A stretch of DNA of 64,000 bases from Cydia pomonella (GCF_033807575.1 NC_084704.1:27939968-28003967), one strand, 5' to 3'. Shown: positions 41,775 to 52,880, counted from the first letter of the stretch. Notes: a model not told the origin generated them from the sequence alone. Numbers and translations are program-made.

Positions 41775-42275
41775 AAGTCTTTTGATGAACCCCATACGGT
41801 AGTCTCTTGAAACATTCTCGACCGTTGATTCCACAATCGGAGGTTTCACAGAAGGAATCTATGCCTCTTGAGCTATCAAGTCGGTTTGCCAGTAAATGGT
41901 TAATCAGATATTGAGACGTTAGTAGTTTACTTTACTATTTCCTGTTGTCTAACTATAGAGAGCTAAATTCAGTCAATACATTCACGACTAGGCAGCCCTT
42001 AAATAACTCTCTTTGAAATATTGTTGTTAAATTAATTAATTTTCTGTGAATAATTGTCTGATTGATAACAGGAACAAAGGAATAATGTTAAAACAACGCT
42101 TGAGTGCCTATACAATACAATTTTCATGTCATTAGTTATTAAGTATTCGAACCTTAAAAAGCTTTTAGAATTAAAAGTGAAAATAACCTATTATAAATAA
42201 TATTTCTGGAAACTTACTACTCTTCAAATGAAGCAATGAAACCAATTCATTACCTTTATTATTCCATCTTAATAC
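41775..42275. other. No gene recognised
   Basis: Anonymous AT-rich sequence. Confidence 0.4.
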
Positions 42276-42280
42276 ATATA

Positions 42281-42460
42281 CAGGGCGTCCCAAGAGTATG
42301 GGACATCAAGGGAAAGTATCTTAAATATCGTAGATAGGATATTTTGCTGAGAGAAGACTTTACGTTATTTTTAAAAGTCTGCATTTAAAGATTTTCTAAG
42401 AATTACTTGCTTCGTCTGGGAAATCGAACCCTTGATGTCCCGTAGTTTTGGGACGCTCTG
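42281..42460. mobile_element. Mariner-like MITE, CAGGGCGTCCCA ends, TA target duplication
   Basis: CAGGGCGTCCCAAGAGTATG GGACATCAAGGG is mirrored by CCCTTGATGTCCCGTAGTTT TGGGACGCTCTG. TA flanks both ends (42279-42280, 42461-42462). Confidence 0.85.
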
Positions 42461-42469
42461 TATATTACT

Positions 42470-43220
42470 GTGTATGGATTTATAACGACAGTTTGAGAAA
42501 AATAGTGTCCGTTTATTATAATAGTACCGTGTTAATAACTGACGGATGCGCACATTATACGCCCACTGGCCTATTTACAAAACAAATAGCTACTTATTTT
42601 TTAATAAAGGTCATGAGGAATAACTATTTACTGATGGCCTTCAGCTTAACATACTTAAGGATTTAAGGTTATGAAGATAATAATGGGACGTAAGGGATGT
42701 GACGTGACGCTTACTGTCCAGGGAAAAAATATACAGAACTGTGAGAAATAGCTTGTGCCACAGAATACATAATATTTAGTAGAACTTCATGATCATGTAG
42801 ATCAAGTAAACATAGCAGATATGGTGTTCGTGGGTAAGTTTAAAAAAGAAAAAAGGTGGCAGTTTACATGTTTATTAATATGCCGGGAAAAACCATAAAC
42901 TTCACTTTTAAAAACTGTCCTAATATGTCCAATATTACTTTCAACATTAATTAGTATGTGAAAAAATATGTATTTCTTTTCCTAATAAACTTTTTTACTT
43001 GATTACTTAGTAGTTATTTTAATTATAATATTTTTTTACATTGTTTGAGAAAAGCACTATACAGTCCTTGGCCGGAACAGGAATTGCAAGACTCGCTTTA
43101 TCCGTTTACCGCAAACTCGTCCTGCAATCCCTTACTTCACGGCCTCTGCAGTAATGTACTATATTTAAAGGTGCTTGATTTAACGACTTACATTGCAATT
43201 GAAAATTTAAAACATCTTGA
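42470..43220. other. No gene recognised
   Basis: The 97-codon frame at 43045-43338 runs into a hairpin and has no family resemblance. Confidence 0.35.
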
Positions 43221-43228
43221 AAGCTATG

Positions 43229-43315
43229 GTCAGCCTCCCTCGGCTGACTTCTGGGCTTACGACCTTCTTAAAATTACTGCCTCAAACCCAGCAGTCGGCC
43301 AGGGGAGGCTGACTA
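43229..43315. mobile_element. Short palindrome, GTCAGCCTCCC arms
   Basis: GTCAGCCTCCCTCGGCTGAC TTCTGGG pairs with CCCAGCAGTCGGCCAGGGGA GGCTGAC, about 28 bp per arm with few mismatches. Confidence 0.7.
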
Positions 43316-43506
43316 TTGGATTTTGTACAAAAAAGTAGTTCCCAATACGTAGCCCCCTTAAAAATGTTAGTTTAATATGGATTTATATTTATTTTTCACG
43401 TTTTCTAGATAGATTAAGTATTAATTATGTGAAGCAGTACACATTTTTTTAAGAAAATCTCACAATTCGGCTGCTAACGTCTGATCAAAATATCATGTGA
43501 CGCTCC

Positions 43507-44846
43507 AAAAAAAGCGGCCAAGTGCGAGTCGGACTCAACCATGAAGGGTTCCGTACCATTTATGACGTATTAAAAAAAACTACTTACTACATCTCGTTCA
43601 AACCAATTTTCGGTGGAAGTTTGCATGGTAATGTATATCATATATTTTTTTTAGATTTTTCATTCTGTTATTTTAGAAGTTACAGGGGGGACACACATTT
43701 TTTCACTTTGGAAGTGTCTCTCGCGCAAACTATTCAGTTTAGAAAAAAATTATATTAGAAACCTCAATATCATTTTTGAAGACCTATCCATAGATACCCC
43801 ACACGTATGGGTTTGATGAAAATTTTTTTATTTTTATTTTATGACGTATTAAAAAAAACTACTCACTAGATCTCGTTCAAACCAATTTTCGGTGGAAGTT
43901 TGCATGGTAATGTATATCATGTATTTTTTTTAGATTTTTCATTCTGTTATTTTAGAAGTTACAGGGGGGGGGACACATTTTACCACTTTGGAAGTGTCTC
44001 TCGCGCAAACTATTCAGTTTAAAAAAAAATGATATTAGAAACCTTAATATCATTTTGAAGACCTTTCCATAGATACGGGGTTTAATGAAAAAAAAATTTT
44101 TTTTTTAATTTTATGACGTATTAAAAAAAACTACTTACTAGATCTCGTTCAAACCAATTTTCGGTGGAAGTTTGCATGGCAATGTATATCATGTATTTTT
44201 TTTAGATTTTTCATTCTGTTATTTTAGAAGTTACAGGCACAATTTTTTTCACTTTGGAAGTGTCTCTCGCGCAAACTATTCAGTTTAGAAAAAAATTATA
44301 TTAGAAACCTAAATATCATTTTGAAGACCTTTCTATAGATACGGGGTTTAATGAAAAAAAATTTTTTGTTTAAATTTTATGACGTATTAAAAAAAACTAC
44401 TTACTAGATCTCGTTCAAACCAATTTTCGGTGGAAGTTTGCATGGCAATGTATATCATGTATTTTTTTTAGATTTTTCATTCTGTTATTTTAGAAGTTAC
44501 AGGGGGGGGGACACATTTTACCACTTTGGAAGTGTCTCTCGCGCAAACTATTCAGTTTAAAAAAAAATGATATTAGAAACCTTAATATCATTTTTAAAGA
44601 CCTATCCATAGATACCCCACACGTATGGGTTTGATGAAAAAAGATTTTTTGAGTTTCAGTTCTAAGTATGGTATAGTATAAAAATCCTAATGCGGTTCAT
44701 AGAATACATCTACTTACCAAGTTTGAACAGTATAGCTCTTATAGTTTCGGAAAAAAGTGGCGGTGACATAATCGGACAGACAGACGGACATGACGAATCT
44801 ATAAGGGTTCCGTTTTTTGCCATTTGGCTACGGAACCCTAAAAATG
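43507..44846 (+). repeat. Family G element with four internal tandem units
   Basis: The head AAAAAAAGCGGCCAAGTGCG AGTCGGACT and GGTTCCGTACCATTTATGAC at 43507-43570 are followed by four units starting at about 43562, 43841, 44113 and 44379. The single-copy tail then has CATCTACTTACCAAGTTTGA, CGGACAGACAGACGGACATG and TTTGGCTACGGAACCCTAAA. The copy at 27955-28505 has the same head and tail with one unit. No protein-coding frame. Confidence 0.9.
43562..44650 (+). repeat. Four-unit tandem array, period ~266-279 bp
   Basis: Each unit begins ATGACGTATTAAAAAAAACT ACT and includes TCTCGTTCAAACCAATTTTC GGTGG, CACTTTGGAAGTGTCTCTCG CGC and GACCT.TCYATAGATAC. Units 1 and 3 share TTTTTTCACTTTGG and TTAGAAAAAAATTATATTAG. 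Units 2 and 4 share TTTTACCACTTTGG and TTAAAAAAAAATGATATTAG. Units 2 and 3 share loss of the CCCACACGTATG segment at their 3' ends. Confidence 0.9.
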
Positions 44847-45079
44847 GCGCATCACATATCCCTTCATGTCAGAAGACAGCACTTCTTTGAAGTAGTATTG
44901 TGGTTCATGCTAGACAATTCTTTTAAAAATTAAGTTATTTTTTAATTCATAATTTTTCAATCTATAATATTACCTACTTTTGGCATGATAATATGAAACA
45001 CTTTGATAATTACAACCAAAAATAAGCAAGAAAGGCTTACCACTAGTGCATGGCTGAGCACTGGTGCCTTTGCCATATT

Positions 45080-46135
45080 AATATTAATTATAATGGAAAT
45101 ATGGTAGAGACTGTAGGAGTGACCAAATTTCTAGGATTATTTATTGATAGTCAACTTACTTGGTAATACCAGGAGAAAACAAGCTTTTACCTACTAGCAG
45201 AGTGTATTATGTACGCGGCATTGCGATATAATATTTACATTCGGTAGAGACTTACTAAGATAAAACGAACTAAAAGTCGTCGAACTTAAAAATGTCCTTC
45301 TGTTCTGCAGGAAAATAAGATTTGAGTAGATTAGTATGGGAATGCCGCCGGAACAGTAACCTGCAGCTCTAAATTCAGGGAATTGGCTGAATGAACGCAG
45401 CAGGCGATCGACAGCCCGCCTGTTTCTGGCCGGGCATCCCTATACTACATCTACTTGGAAATGAAGTGTGTAAAAATTAAGTAAGTAAGCATTTGCTCTT
45501 TATAAGCTTTCCAATGAAGTAAATAATGACGATTTACTTGTTGCTTATCATGGGCATCTTGCATCGGTACTACGATATGGAGACATTTTTTGGGGCAATG
45601 TTGCTGATAAAGACGCAGTACTTAAAGCCCAAAAAAGATGTGTACGATCTACGTGTGTTCTAAAAATGATAAATAATTGTATTCCGTACTTTAGAAAACT
45701 AACCCCCTTATTCATAAATGTGTACTAAAGTTACGATGCCGCTAATAATCGTTTGTCACTTTCCGAAGTATTGGTATGATGGAAAGGGACAAACTATTAT
45801 TAGCGGCATCGTAACTTTAGTACACGTTTATGAATAAGGGGGTAAATATCCTAACTTTGCCATCTCTATATTTTTGTTAAAATTACTGACACACGGTGTA
45901 ACCTCCCTCCATGATCTCAATACAAAAATTAATTATGCCATAAAGTATGTAAAATAGCCATGATACGCAAAAGTGTGCTAGGAATGGCACCTCAAACATA
46001 TAATAAAATTCAGAACAATATTAAAGAATTACATACTCGTATTGCACATTTTAAGAAAGCGTTAAAATCACTGCTACTCAAGAAATGTAACTATAATATT
46101 TGTTATTGTGAGTTATCTTTCTGAAGTCATTAATT
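45080..46135 (+). pseudogene. CR1-like LINE remnant, split by a palindromic MITE
   Basis: Pieces in order: GNMVETVGVTKFLGLFIDSQ LTW (~45100-45170, thumb region); YHGHLASVLRYGDIFWGNVA then DKDAVLKAQKRCVRSTCVLK (~45545-45670); the MITE at 45713; ILTLPSLY (~45848); RKSVLGMAPQTYNKIQNNIK ELHTRIAHFKKALKSLLLKK (~45965-46090). The order matches the C-terminal half of a CR1-like reverse transcriptase ORF, with stops and shifts. DNA at 45200-45470 is not recognisable as part of it and may be another insertion. Confidence 0.75.
45713..45842. mobile_element. Near-perfect palindromic MITE, copy 2, inside a LINE
   Basis: CCCCCTTATTCATAAATGTG TACTAAAGTTACGATGCCGC is mirrored at the right end, flanked by TAA (PIF/Harbinger-like). 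The arm variants TGTACTAAAGTTACGATGCC differ from copy 1 but agree between the two arms. Confidence 0.9.
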
Positions 46136-46139
46136 TTTT

Positions 46140-46875
46140 TGTAACAGATTTTACTAATGAAGCATGAATACCTTAGACCTGTGCATGTTTAATAAAGTTT
46201 ATATATATACAAATTCGTACGCTCAGCGGCAAAACATAGCGTTCGCAATATGCTTTATCTTTAAGACCAATACAATGTACCTATGTTATAACGGAAAAAT
46301 ACATCAACCAATCAATAGTACTCTTGTACTGTGTAGCTATTTTTAAGAGGTGTTAACGTTCTTTTTATATGTATTAAAACGCACGACGCGTTGATATTAA
46401 ATCAAACCACTGACATTATGTCACTGCTAGACAAAGACCGACTCTTTACTTTTTCAAACCTCCATGTGCTAAATACCAACGATACCATCAATCCTGCTAT
46501 ATTTTATCAATTTATAATCATGTTGCCATCCCTTTCTCGGTCTGTGTCTACTAAAATGACCATGTTGCCTTTTTAGAACCTGCCAATGTTTGCCACCCAA
46601 TGTTTGTGTGCTCACATGATTCGGTTAAATTATGCAACTATTATATTTCGGAAAAAGTCATGAACTCTTTTTCAGACAGTAATTGGAATTTAACCTTAAG
46701 GTATAGATAATGACATACCTACCGATTATTACTGGTTATTATCGATTTCCTTGACAGGCTCGCTGACGTCTTCAAACTTTTCGAACAATGTCGTAAAATC
46801 AAATCATTACATACTTACAACATTACAAGGTGAATAATTTATACTCAAGTTCGTTCAAAACAGACCAATAACATT
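46140..46875. other. No gene recognised
   Basis: Two 60-codon frames only, without coding character. Confidence 0.4.
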
Positions 46876-46879
46876 CGAA

Positions 46880-47130
46880 ATAAGTCCACCATCGATCGCT
46901 TAGACGAGGTCGTATCACTTAACTAAACTATTTTTGGCGCTGAAACTGAACTTCCAGCGCACAGAAGTTTTTTGCAGAAATCGCGAAGCGTTTGGTTGAC
47001 GTAACTCGTAACCGAAGAGCTGGCGGCTTCCTCGCATGACGTATCTTAACGGGCCTAGGTAGCAGCATTCCGCTAGCATCCCTGGTACAATGCCTCGAGG
47101 GCCTATTTTAGATTTAAGCTAGTTATTCAT
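46880..47130 (-). repeat. Dispersed retroelement tail, copy 2 (inverted relative to 39235)
   Basis: The reverse complement carries TAAATCTAAAATAGGCCCTC GAGGCATTGTACCAGGGATG ... GCGAGGAAGCCGCCAGCTCT TCGG, and extends further than copy 1 (GATTTCTGCAAAAAACTTCT GTGCGCTGGAAGTTCAG). Confidence 0.65.
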
Positions 47131-47146
47131 AGTAATACCTGACCAT

Positions 47147-47390
47147 CTAAAGTGGGGATGGACAGGCCACATGCTACGCTGCCCAATAGAAAAATGGAGC
47201 AAACAGGTTACTCTATGGTATCCTAAAGGGTGTACTAGAAAGCAAGCACATCCAATTACAAGATGGAAAGATGACATTCGTCTCACTCCTGGGGCCATAC
47301 TGGATAAGGGTTGCTGCAGACTGATCCCAATGGAGACAGTTGGAGGAGGCCTGTGCCTTACGGCACACCGAACTGAGGGATATACAATAA
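47147..47390 (+). pseudogene. RTE-like LINE pol C-terminus, frameshifted
   Basis: Frame 1 reads HLKWGWTGHMLRCPIEKWSK QVTLWYPKGCTRKQAHPITR WKDDIRLTPGA. After a one-base shift near 47295 the next frame reads YWIRVAAD, stop, SQWRQLEEACALRHTELRDI. This is the typical RTE C-terminal 'W.GH..R.....W......W.P......GRP..RW.DD......W...A.DR..WR..EEA'. The shift and stop show it is inactive. Confidence 0.8.
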
Positions 47391-47399
47391 TAATAAAAA

Positions 47400-48595
47400 A
47401 ACTCATTTGAAATGTATATAGTTCTTATTATTATTAATAATAATAATAGTAACACCTCTGTACCTATATATTTATTATGTAAATAAAGCAAAATTTTTTT
47501 GGTTTAGTTGACATGGTAGGAATGCGGAAACACACTGTTTTAGAAATAAATGAACAGGTTGGGTTAGCTTATTTAAAAAGATTGAGTACATGGAAAACAG
47601 AAAACGGGTTTTCGGGTAAGTGCCATCAGTGAAACGACGAAACCATTTTGTAAAACGATTACGATGTATATCAGCAGTTAAGACACGCGCACAAAGCTTG
47701 GCTGTTGGAAGAATGTGCAGTTACTGCCGTGATACCTGCTTCACTACTCTAAAGGGAAATTAAATCTATTCCTTTTCTCCCTTTTTCATACGAGAAAAAC
47801 TTGCCGAATATGCCGAATACCGAATATTTGCCTAATATTCTTCATATATATAATTTTATTTTTAACAAGTAACTGATATCGAACGAAGCACCATAAAAAA
47901 TTAACGATCGTTAAAAAATGATTGCGATACATTCTTATTTTAATCATTTATTAGACCGCTATGTATTTTCACTTTTGAGCCCTCGAGTAAATATTAGCTG
48001 AAACAAACATTTTATTTTTTATAACGAGCCTAATTATCTAGAAGATCGAGGTAAACAAATTACAACAGCGGTGAATTGAATGAATACGTTCCGTTGCGTA
48101 TCTACGCAATTCCTAGCTGAGCATTCCTTCTCAGCCCTAAATTTTATTTTGCGTCAAATTGAACGTGAAGCGTATTATAATTAAATGTATACTTAGTACA
48201 AATTTAAGCGCATGGCCTCAATACAACCAAACAGTGCTAGTAATACGTAATATTAGTACTATTACTTATTCTCTGATTTTACCAAGCCACGCAACTGCAA
48301 CCTTTCAACCCCGCAATTTTAGGTTTCAGTTAGATTTGGGATATACTAGTACAATACAAAGAAATACAATGGTACAGTACTTTTTAAAATCAATTATTAA
48401 TTAGTATTTTACCGTTTGTCTATTAGCCAAAATCTGGTACCCTCGGTGCCCGACTACGGCATACGCATCGTAACGTTTTGTTCAGTGTCGTCCGAGTTCT
48501 GTCACTGTCTGTCATGATTGTCATGAACAGATTTTGTTCCGTCGTATCGATTTAAAATAACTACAAAGTAAAAAATAAAAATACGAAAATTTTAT
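47400..48595. other. No gene recognised
   Basis: AT-rich with (AAT)n near 47430. An inverted GCATTCCTA/.. word occurs but no element was defined. Confidence 0.4.
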
Positions 48596-48597
48596 TT

Positions 48598-48700
48598 CAG
48601 AAACAGAACAAGGTGTCACATTTATAATGTCATTTACGCTGATCCCCACACTATATGCATCGCCTGCCATGTGGGGGAAATAACACAGTTTACAGTAAAA
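48598..48700. repeat. GATCCCCACACT repeat, copy 1
   Basis: TTTATTTCAGAAACAGAACA AGGTGTCACA, then GCTGATCCCCACACTATATG CATCGCCTGCCATGTGGG. Same family and orientation as 51490-51615. Probably the antisense 3' end of a retroelement. Confidence 0.5.
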
Positions 48701-48817
48701 ACAATATCGGTTAGTGACAAAATAGAGGTTTAAAAAATAAAAATTATTTAGATAAACAATTAAAAAATAAATGATTGGAAATGGAGTTTAAATTTGTAGT
48801 AAGTTATTCCAATTGCG

Positions 48818-49135
48818 GTGGTGGCCGAGTGGATATGACGTCCGACTTTCAATCCGGAGGTCGCGGGTTCAAATCCTGGCTCGTACCAATGATTTTTTCG
48901 GAACTTATGTACGAAATATCATTTGATATTTACCACTAGCTTTTCGGTGAAGGAAAACATCGTGAGGAAACCTGCATACATCTGCAAAGAAATTCAAAGG
49001 TGTATGTGAAGTCCCCAATCCGCATTGGGCTAGCGTGGGGACTATAGCCCGAGCCCTCTCACACATGAGAGGAGGCCTGTGCCCAGCAGTGGGACGTATA
49101 GAGGCTGAATTATTATTATTATTCCAATTACAGTT
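48818..49135 (+). mobile_element. SINE family 2, full-length copy
   Basis: The tRNA-like head GGTGGTGGCCGAGTGGATAT GACGTCCGACTTTCAATCCG GAGGTCGCGGGTTCAAATCC holds A- and B-box type sequences. The body has GTGAGGAAACCTGCATACAT and CAAAGGTGTATGTGAAGTCC, and ends GTGCCCAGCAGTGGGACGTA TAGAGGCTGA then (ATT)n. Diverged relatives: 12205-12425 (-) and 54545-54590. Confidence 0.85.
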
Positions 49136-49139
49136 TAAA

Positions 49140-50295
49140 GAGATGACAAAAAATAATAAAAGAGAGAGAAAACAATAAATAAAAGAAACATAAATTAAAA
49201 TATATTTTACCGCTACTTAAATCAATATTAAATAATAACAAAAATGTATTATTCTTGAAATAAAGGCAAAAGCCAGATGTTTGTGTGCGTGGTGTGTGAG
49301 TGTGTATAGTTATTGTGTTAGATTTTGTGTCTTCATATGATATAGCATAGCATTTTGCCTCAAAAATGGAGGGCTCTTTAAATTCGATTGTAAACTGGGG
49401 GGTAGTATGGTTAAAAAGACTAAGGAATGGCTTGCAGATGAAGTTTTAATGGCTGTAATAGGAATTTAAACAAATCGTTTTAGTAGTGTGTCCAATGTAG
49501 GTACACTGTACCTCCGTTGCTACAGTGCTACTACACAACGACACCTTTATTGAGTAGAACTTCCGAACACTGAGCATCTGTCCGTCATTGCATAAATCGC
49601 TTGTAGGGTAATTGGTTTCCTCAAAGCGAGCTTCAGCACTGCTCTTTGCGTTGTTTCTAGTTTTAGAATAATAGAGGAGGTTAAACCCCCAGGCAAGAAT
49701 GCAGTAATTGATTATTGATTGTACAAGAGCTAAGTATTTTTTTCAATAATAAAAAATTGGCTGATTCTCCTAGCAATTTCATTGGGGGAGCAGCGGGCCC
49801 CACCAGAATGAAACTTGCTCTTTGATGTTTTCAGCTTTTCGACTGTCACTCGTTCCAAATATGAATGTCTGTCAAGCCAGTCAGCAAATCAGGGACGTTA
49901 GATGCCCCGAAAGTTACATTTTTATTTAAAATAAATGCCTTAACCGACGGGTATCTCATTTTAGCGTTGCGTTCGCTGCTACTGGTTCAAAGACGGAAAT
50001 TGGTTGATTTGATCGATAGTAAATATTACAGATACGTATGAAAAAAGAGCCTAAGTATTTTTAATGTACCATCATGGGCGTGCGTGAGTAACAAAGTACG
50101 AAATGGCCGACAATCTGTTCACGGCTCGAGGACGACACCCACGAAAAATGAGTTTCATTCTGCCCCGGATATTAAGTTGAAGCTCCATGAACGGCAAACC
50201 AATACAGACGCCTATCAGTAAGTAGAGAGCATAATCAAAATAATGTCAAATTTATATCTAGGGAACAGATCAATAGTACATTATGTTACAAGTGT
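49140..50295. other. No gene recognised
   Basis: Unassigned sequence, read on both strands. Confidence 0.4.
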
Positions 50296-50301
50296 GCTAA
50301 G

Positions 50302-50384
50302 TTGGTCATTACACACGAGGCGATATTGTGCGCGCGAGCTGTAAGTGAGCGCGCAATAAGAAAGCCGATGTGGGTAATGACCAA
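50302..50384. mobile_element. Short GC-rich palindrome, TTGGTCATTAC arms
   Basis: TTGGTCATTACACACGAGGC ... GTGCGCGCGAGCT pairs with AGTGAGCGCGCAATAAGAAA GCCGATGTGGGTAATGACCA A. The loop is about 5 bases. Confidence 0.7.
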
Positions 50385-50720
50385 TGCACAAGCGTTTCAT
50401 ACGACGTTTTTCTATACACTTGCGAGGAATAAAAAAAACATATAAAGTAGATTTTTTTTGTCAAAACAGTACTTTTACTGTTTTGTACAATTTTCAAAAT
50501 GGTGGCTCATCGAATCATTGGACCAAAGCGTGCTAGGCTTGTAGGCATTTATTCGTTAGTTCATAGAAGTAAGCTACCAACACATTTTCCAAGAAATAAT
50601 GGACGGTTTGGCTGATTTTCCATTGAATAAAAGTTTCATATTCTGCCAATTATTTTTCACCCGATTTTGATGGTAAAAGGCTATCGTTCGCGGCTCTTGC
50701 CTCTATTAGTATTACTGGCA

Positions 50721-50783
50721 GCGTCAATTTTATGTGTTCTTCATTTTCAATGCTTGAACATGAAGAACACATAAAATTGACGC
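50721..50783. repeat. Perfect 24-bp hairpin
   Basis: GCGTCAATTTTATGTGTTCT TCAT and ATGAAGAACACATAAAATTG ACGC are exact inverted copies around the 15-base loop TTTCAATGCTTGAAC. It could form a strong RNA stem if transcribed. Confidence 0.85.
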
Positions 50784-50784
50784 A

Positions 50785-50812
50785 TATATATTGACATTTT
50801 CGTCAATATATA
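50785..50812. repeat. Second short perfect hairpin
   Basis: TATATATTGAC and GTCAATATATA around ATTTTC, directly after the 24-bp hairpin. Confidence 0.8.
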
Positions 50813-50814
50813 AA

Positions 50815-51150
50815 CTAAAAACATGCAATACTATTCCAATTTTATGACAAATACGGAAAATGGCTGACGCGTTATTTTTTTTACACACGATGCGCGCGCA
50901 AGGTATAGACGCGAACGAAATCGAGAAACAGCCTTAGTTGGTTAAAATCAGTTACCTTCTTAACTCTAATATACTGAAAAAGCACGCGTGTTTAATATCT
51001 AGGATTATGAGCCAAAAATCGGTGGAATAAAAAGGTCGTTTTGAGCAAGTGTGTTGAAAATTATTTTATTAATTACCTAACCTAAACAAACCCAAGAAAG
51101 TTTGTTTGTGTTACTCATTTTTTAGACATAGGTTGTTAAGTATTTGTGCA
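50815..51150. other. No gene recognised
   Basis: Unassigned. Confidence 0.4.
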
Positions 51151-51156
51151 TTTTGA

Positions 51157-51430
51157 CGACCGGTTTGGCCTAGTGGGTAGTGACCCTGCCTACGAAGCTG
51201 ATGGTCCCGGGTTCAAATCCTGGTAAGGGCATTTATTTGTGTGATGAGCATGGATATTTGTTCCTGAGTCATGGGTGTTTTCTATGTATTTAAGTATTTA
51301 TAAATATTTATATATTATATATATTGTTGCCTAAGTACCCTCAACACAAGCCTTATTGAGCTTATTGTGGGACTTAGTCAATTTGTGTAATAATGTCCTA
51401 TAATATTTATTTATTAAGATTTATTTATTT
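51157..51430 (+). mobile_element. SINE family 1, full-length copy
   Basis: GACCGGTTTGGCCTAGTGGG TAGTGACCCTGCC, GGTTCAAATCCTGGTAAGGG CA, TTCCTGAGTCATGGGTGTTT, AACACAAGCCTTATTGAGCT, then a TTTATTTATT tail. The tail segment TTAGTCAATTTGTGTAATAA TGTC is partly duplicated at 51446-51470. Confidence 0.9.
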
Positions 51431-51489
51431 ATTTATTATGGGAGTTAGTCAATTTGTGTAATAATGTCGTACAGTATTTATTTAAGAAT

Positions 51490-51615
51490 AAGAATAAAGA
51501 ATAAGAATAATATTTATTTCAAGAATTTGGCATTACAAGACCAGCAGTACATTGATCCCCACACTAGGCTCAGCCTGTCACGTGGGAATCTCAGAGAAGT
51601 ATCGAAATGGTGCGG
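51490..51615. repeat. GATCCCCACACT repeat, copy 2
   Basis: ATATTTATTTCAAGAATTTG GC, then ATTGATCCCCACACTAGGCT CAGCCTGTCACGTGGGAAT. Partner of 48598-48700. Confidence 0.5.
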
Positions 51616-51619
51616 TTCT

Positions 51620-52520
51620 CATTTTAACAGAATACATTATTGTTAAAGCTAAATTAAATTAGTTTTTTTTATTATATGACTAACTATCAAACTAAGCACA
51701 AAAACAGTTAAAAAGGTCTCAGTAAGATGTATGTAAGTGAAAGTGTTTATGTGAGGGTATTTATTTATTTATTATTGTGTAAAGAATAGAGAGCCTTTTT
51801 GAGTGGGTGTGGTGAAATATACTTTCAACCCTGTTGGGTGCAAAAAGAAAATTAAATGTTCCACCCAACTATAGGCATACACATGAAAAGTAAACTTTGC
51901 GAAATGTTTTTTTTTTCCTCATATCAATGGAGTAAGGGGGAAAATTGAAACATATCTTTGACGTAGACTGTATCCATCATGTTCGTAATGTATTAAAATG
52001 GCAAAGATAATGTTTTTAATGGACTGCCTAAGGTAAGGATGGGCTATCACATGAAAATTGACATTTATTTCTTGGCTACTTACTACTTTCTTCACTACGA
52101 TTTGACTGACTTGTTATTTCTCTATATATGTTTAACTCGTGAATGGCTTTTATTAATAATAATTAATGATTCAAATAGTTAAATATTTGTACCTTCTTAC
52201 CAAGAGTTTTAAGTTTTTAGCAAAAAAAAAGACAAGCGGAGACGTTTAGCGTCGCATATGTAAAGAGTAGGTAGATTAAGGTAGAAAAAGGTACAGAAAA
52301 CCCCGGGCTAAATTGACATAGGTATAATTAAAAAAACAAATCAACAAACAAAATAAATAATAGCCTAGTCGTAACTTCGTAGCCTACAGAGCTGGCACTT
52401 TAAACTAAGCCTTTTAAAAGTTTACTTAACTATGTAAAGCACACTGGGAACTCTTGGGTCTTGGTAGAATATTTTTTTTGTAAGCAAGATAGGTTAATAA
52501 GCATTCCCAGGACACGAACA
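51620..52520. other. No gene recognised
   Basis: AT-rich, no exon-like frame. Confidence 0.4.
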
Positions 52521-52524
52521 GGTC

Positions 52525-52610
52525 ACGCGTGCAAGCCTCAGGATCGGGAGACGCGTGCAAGCCCCAGGATCGGGACACACGTGCAAGCGTCAGGTCTGGA
52601 CATACGTGAT
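52525..52610. repeat. 26-bp minisatellite, ~3 units
   Basis: Units ACGCGTGCAAGCCTCAGGAT CGGGAG, ACGCGTGCAAGCCCCAGGAT CGGGAC and ACACGTGCAAGCGTCAGGTC TGGAC, then a partial ATACGTG. GC-rich in AT-rich surroundings. Confidence 0.85.
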
Positions 52611-52880
52611 AGGACGTGGTGAGATGTGTGTGAAGCTTAGATCATCAATCCAAACGTAGTCCCTGAGGGATTAGTCGTGAAAGTAAGAAAAAGTGCCTAT
52701 ATATTTGAAAACACCAATTTAAGCTTGATAAGCGAACTTAATGCAAGAAATTTGTGTTCACCGAAGTTTATTTATTATAGTTTAAATAAAAAATATCAAT
52801 GTCATCGGCTTTGGACAGAGAAGCATGGCGGTCTTTGGTGGCGGAGGCCAAGATTCACTTCGGGTCGCTGCGCCACAGCA

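Noticed and set aside
43522..43758. 78-codon ORF in the family G element
   Set aside because: The same sequence in the other units and in the 28-kb copy does not keep the frame.
43562..44650. CRISPR-like array
   Set aside because: Units are ~270 bp and contiguous without unique spacers, in an animal genome. It is a tandem expansion inside a repeat.
48818..48892. tRNA gene
   Set aside because: Same reasoning. It is fused to a conserved SINE body ending in (ATT)n, and a diverged copy lies at 12205.
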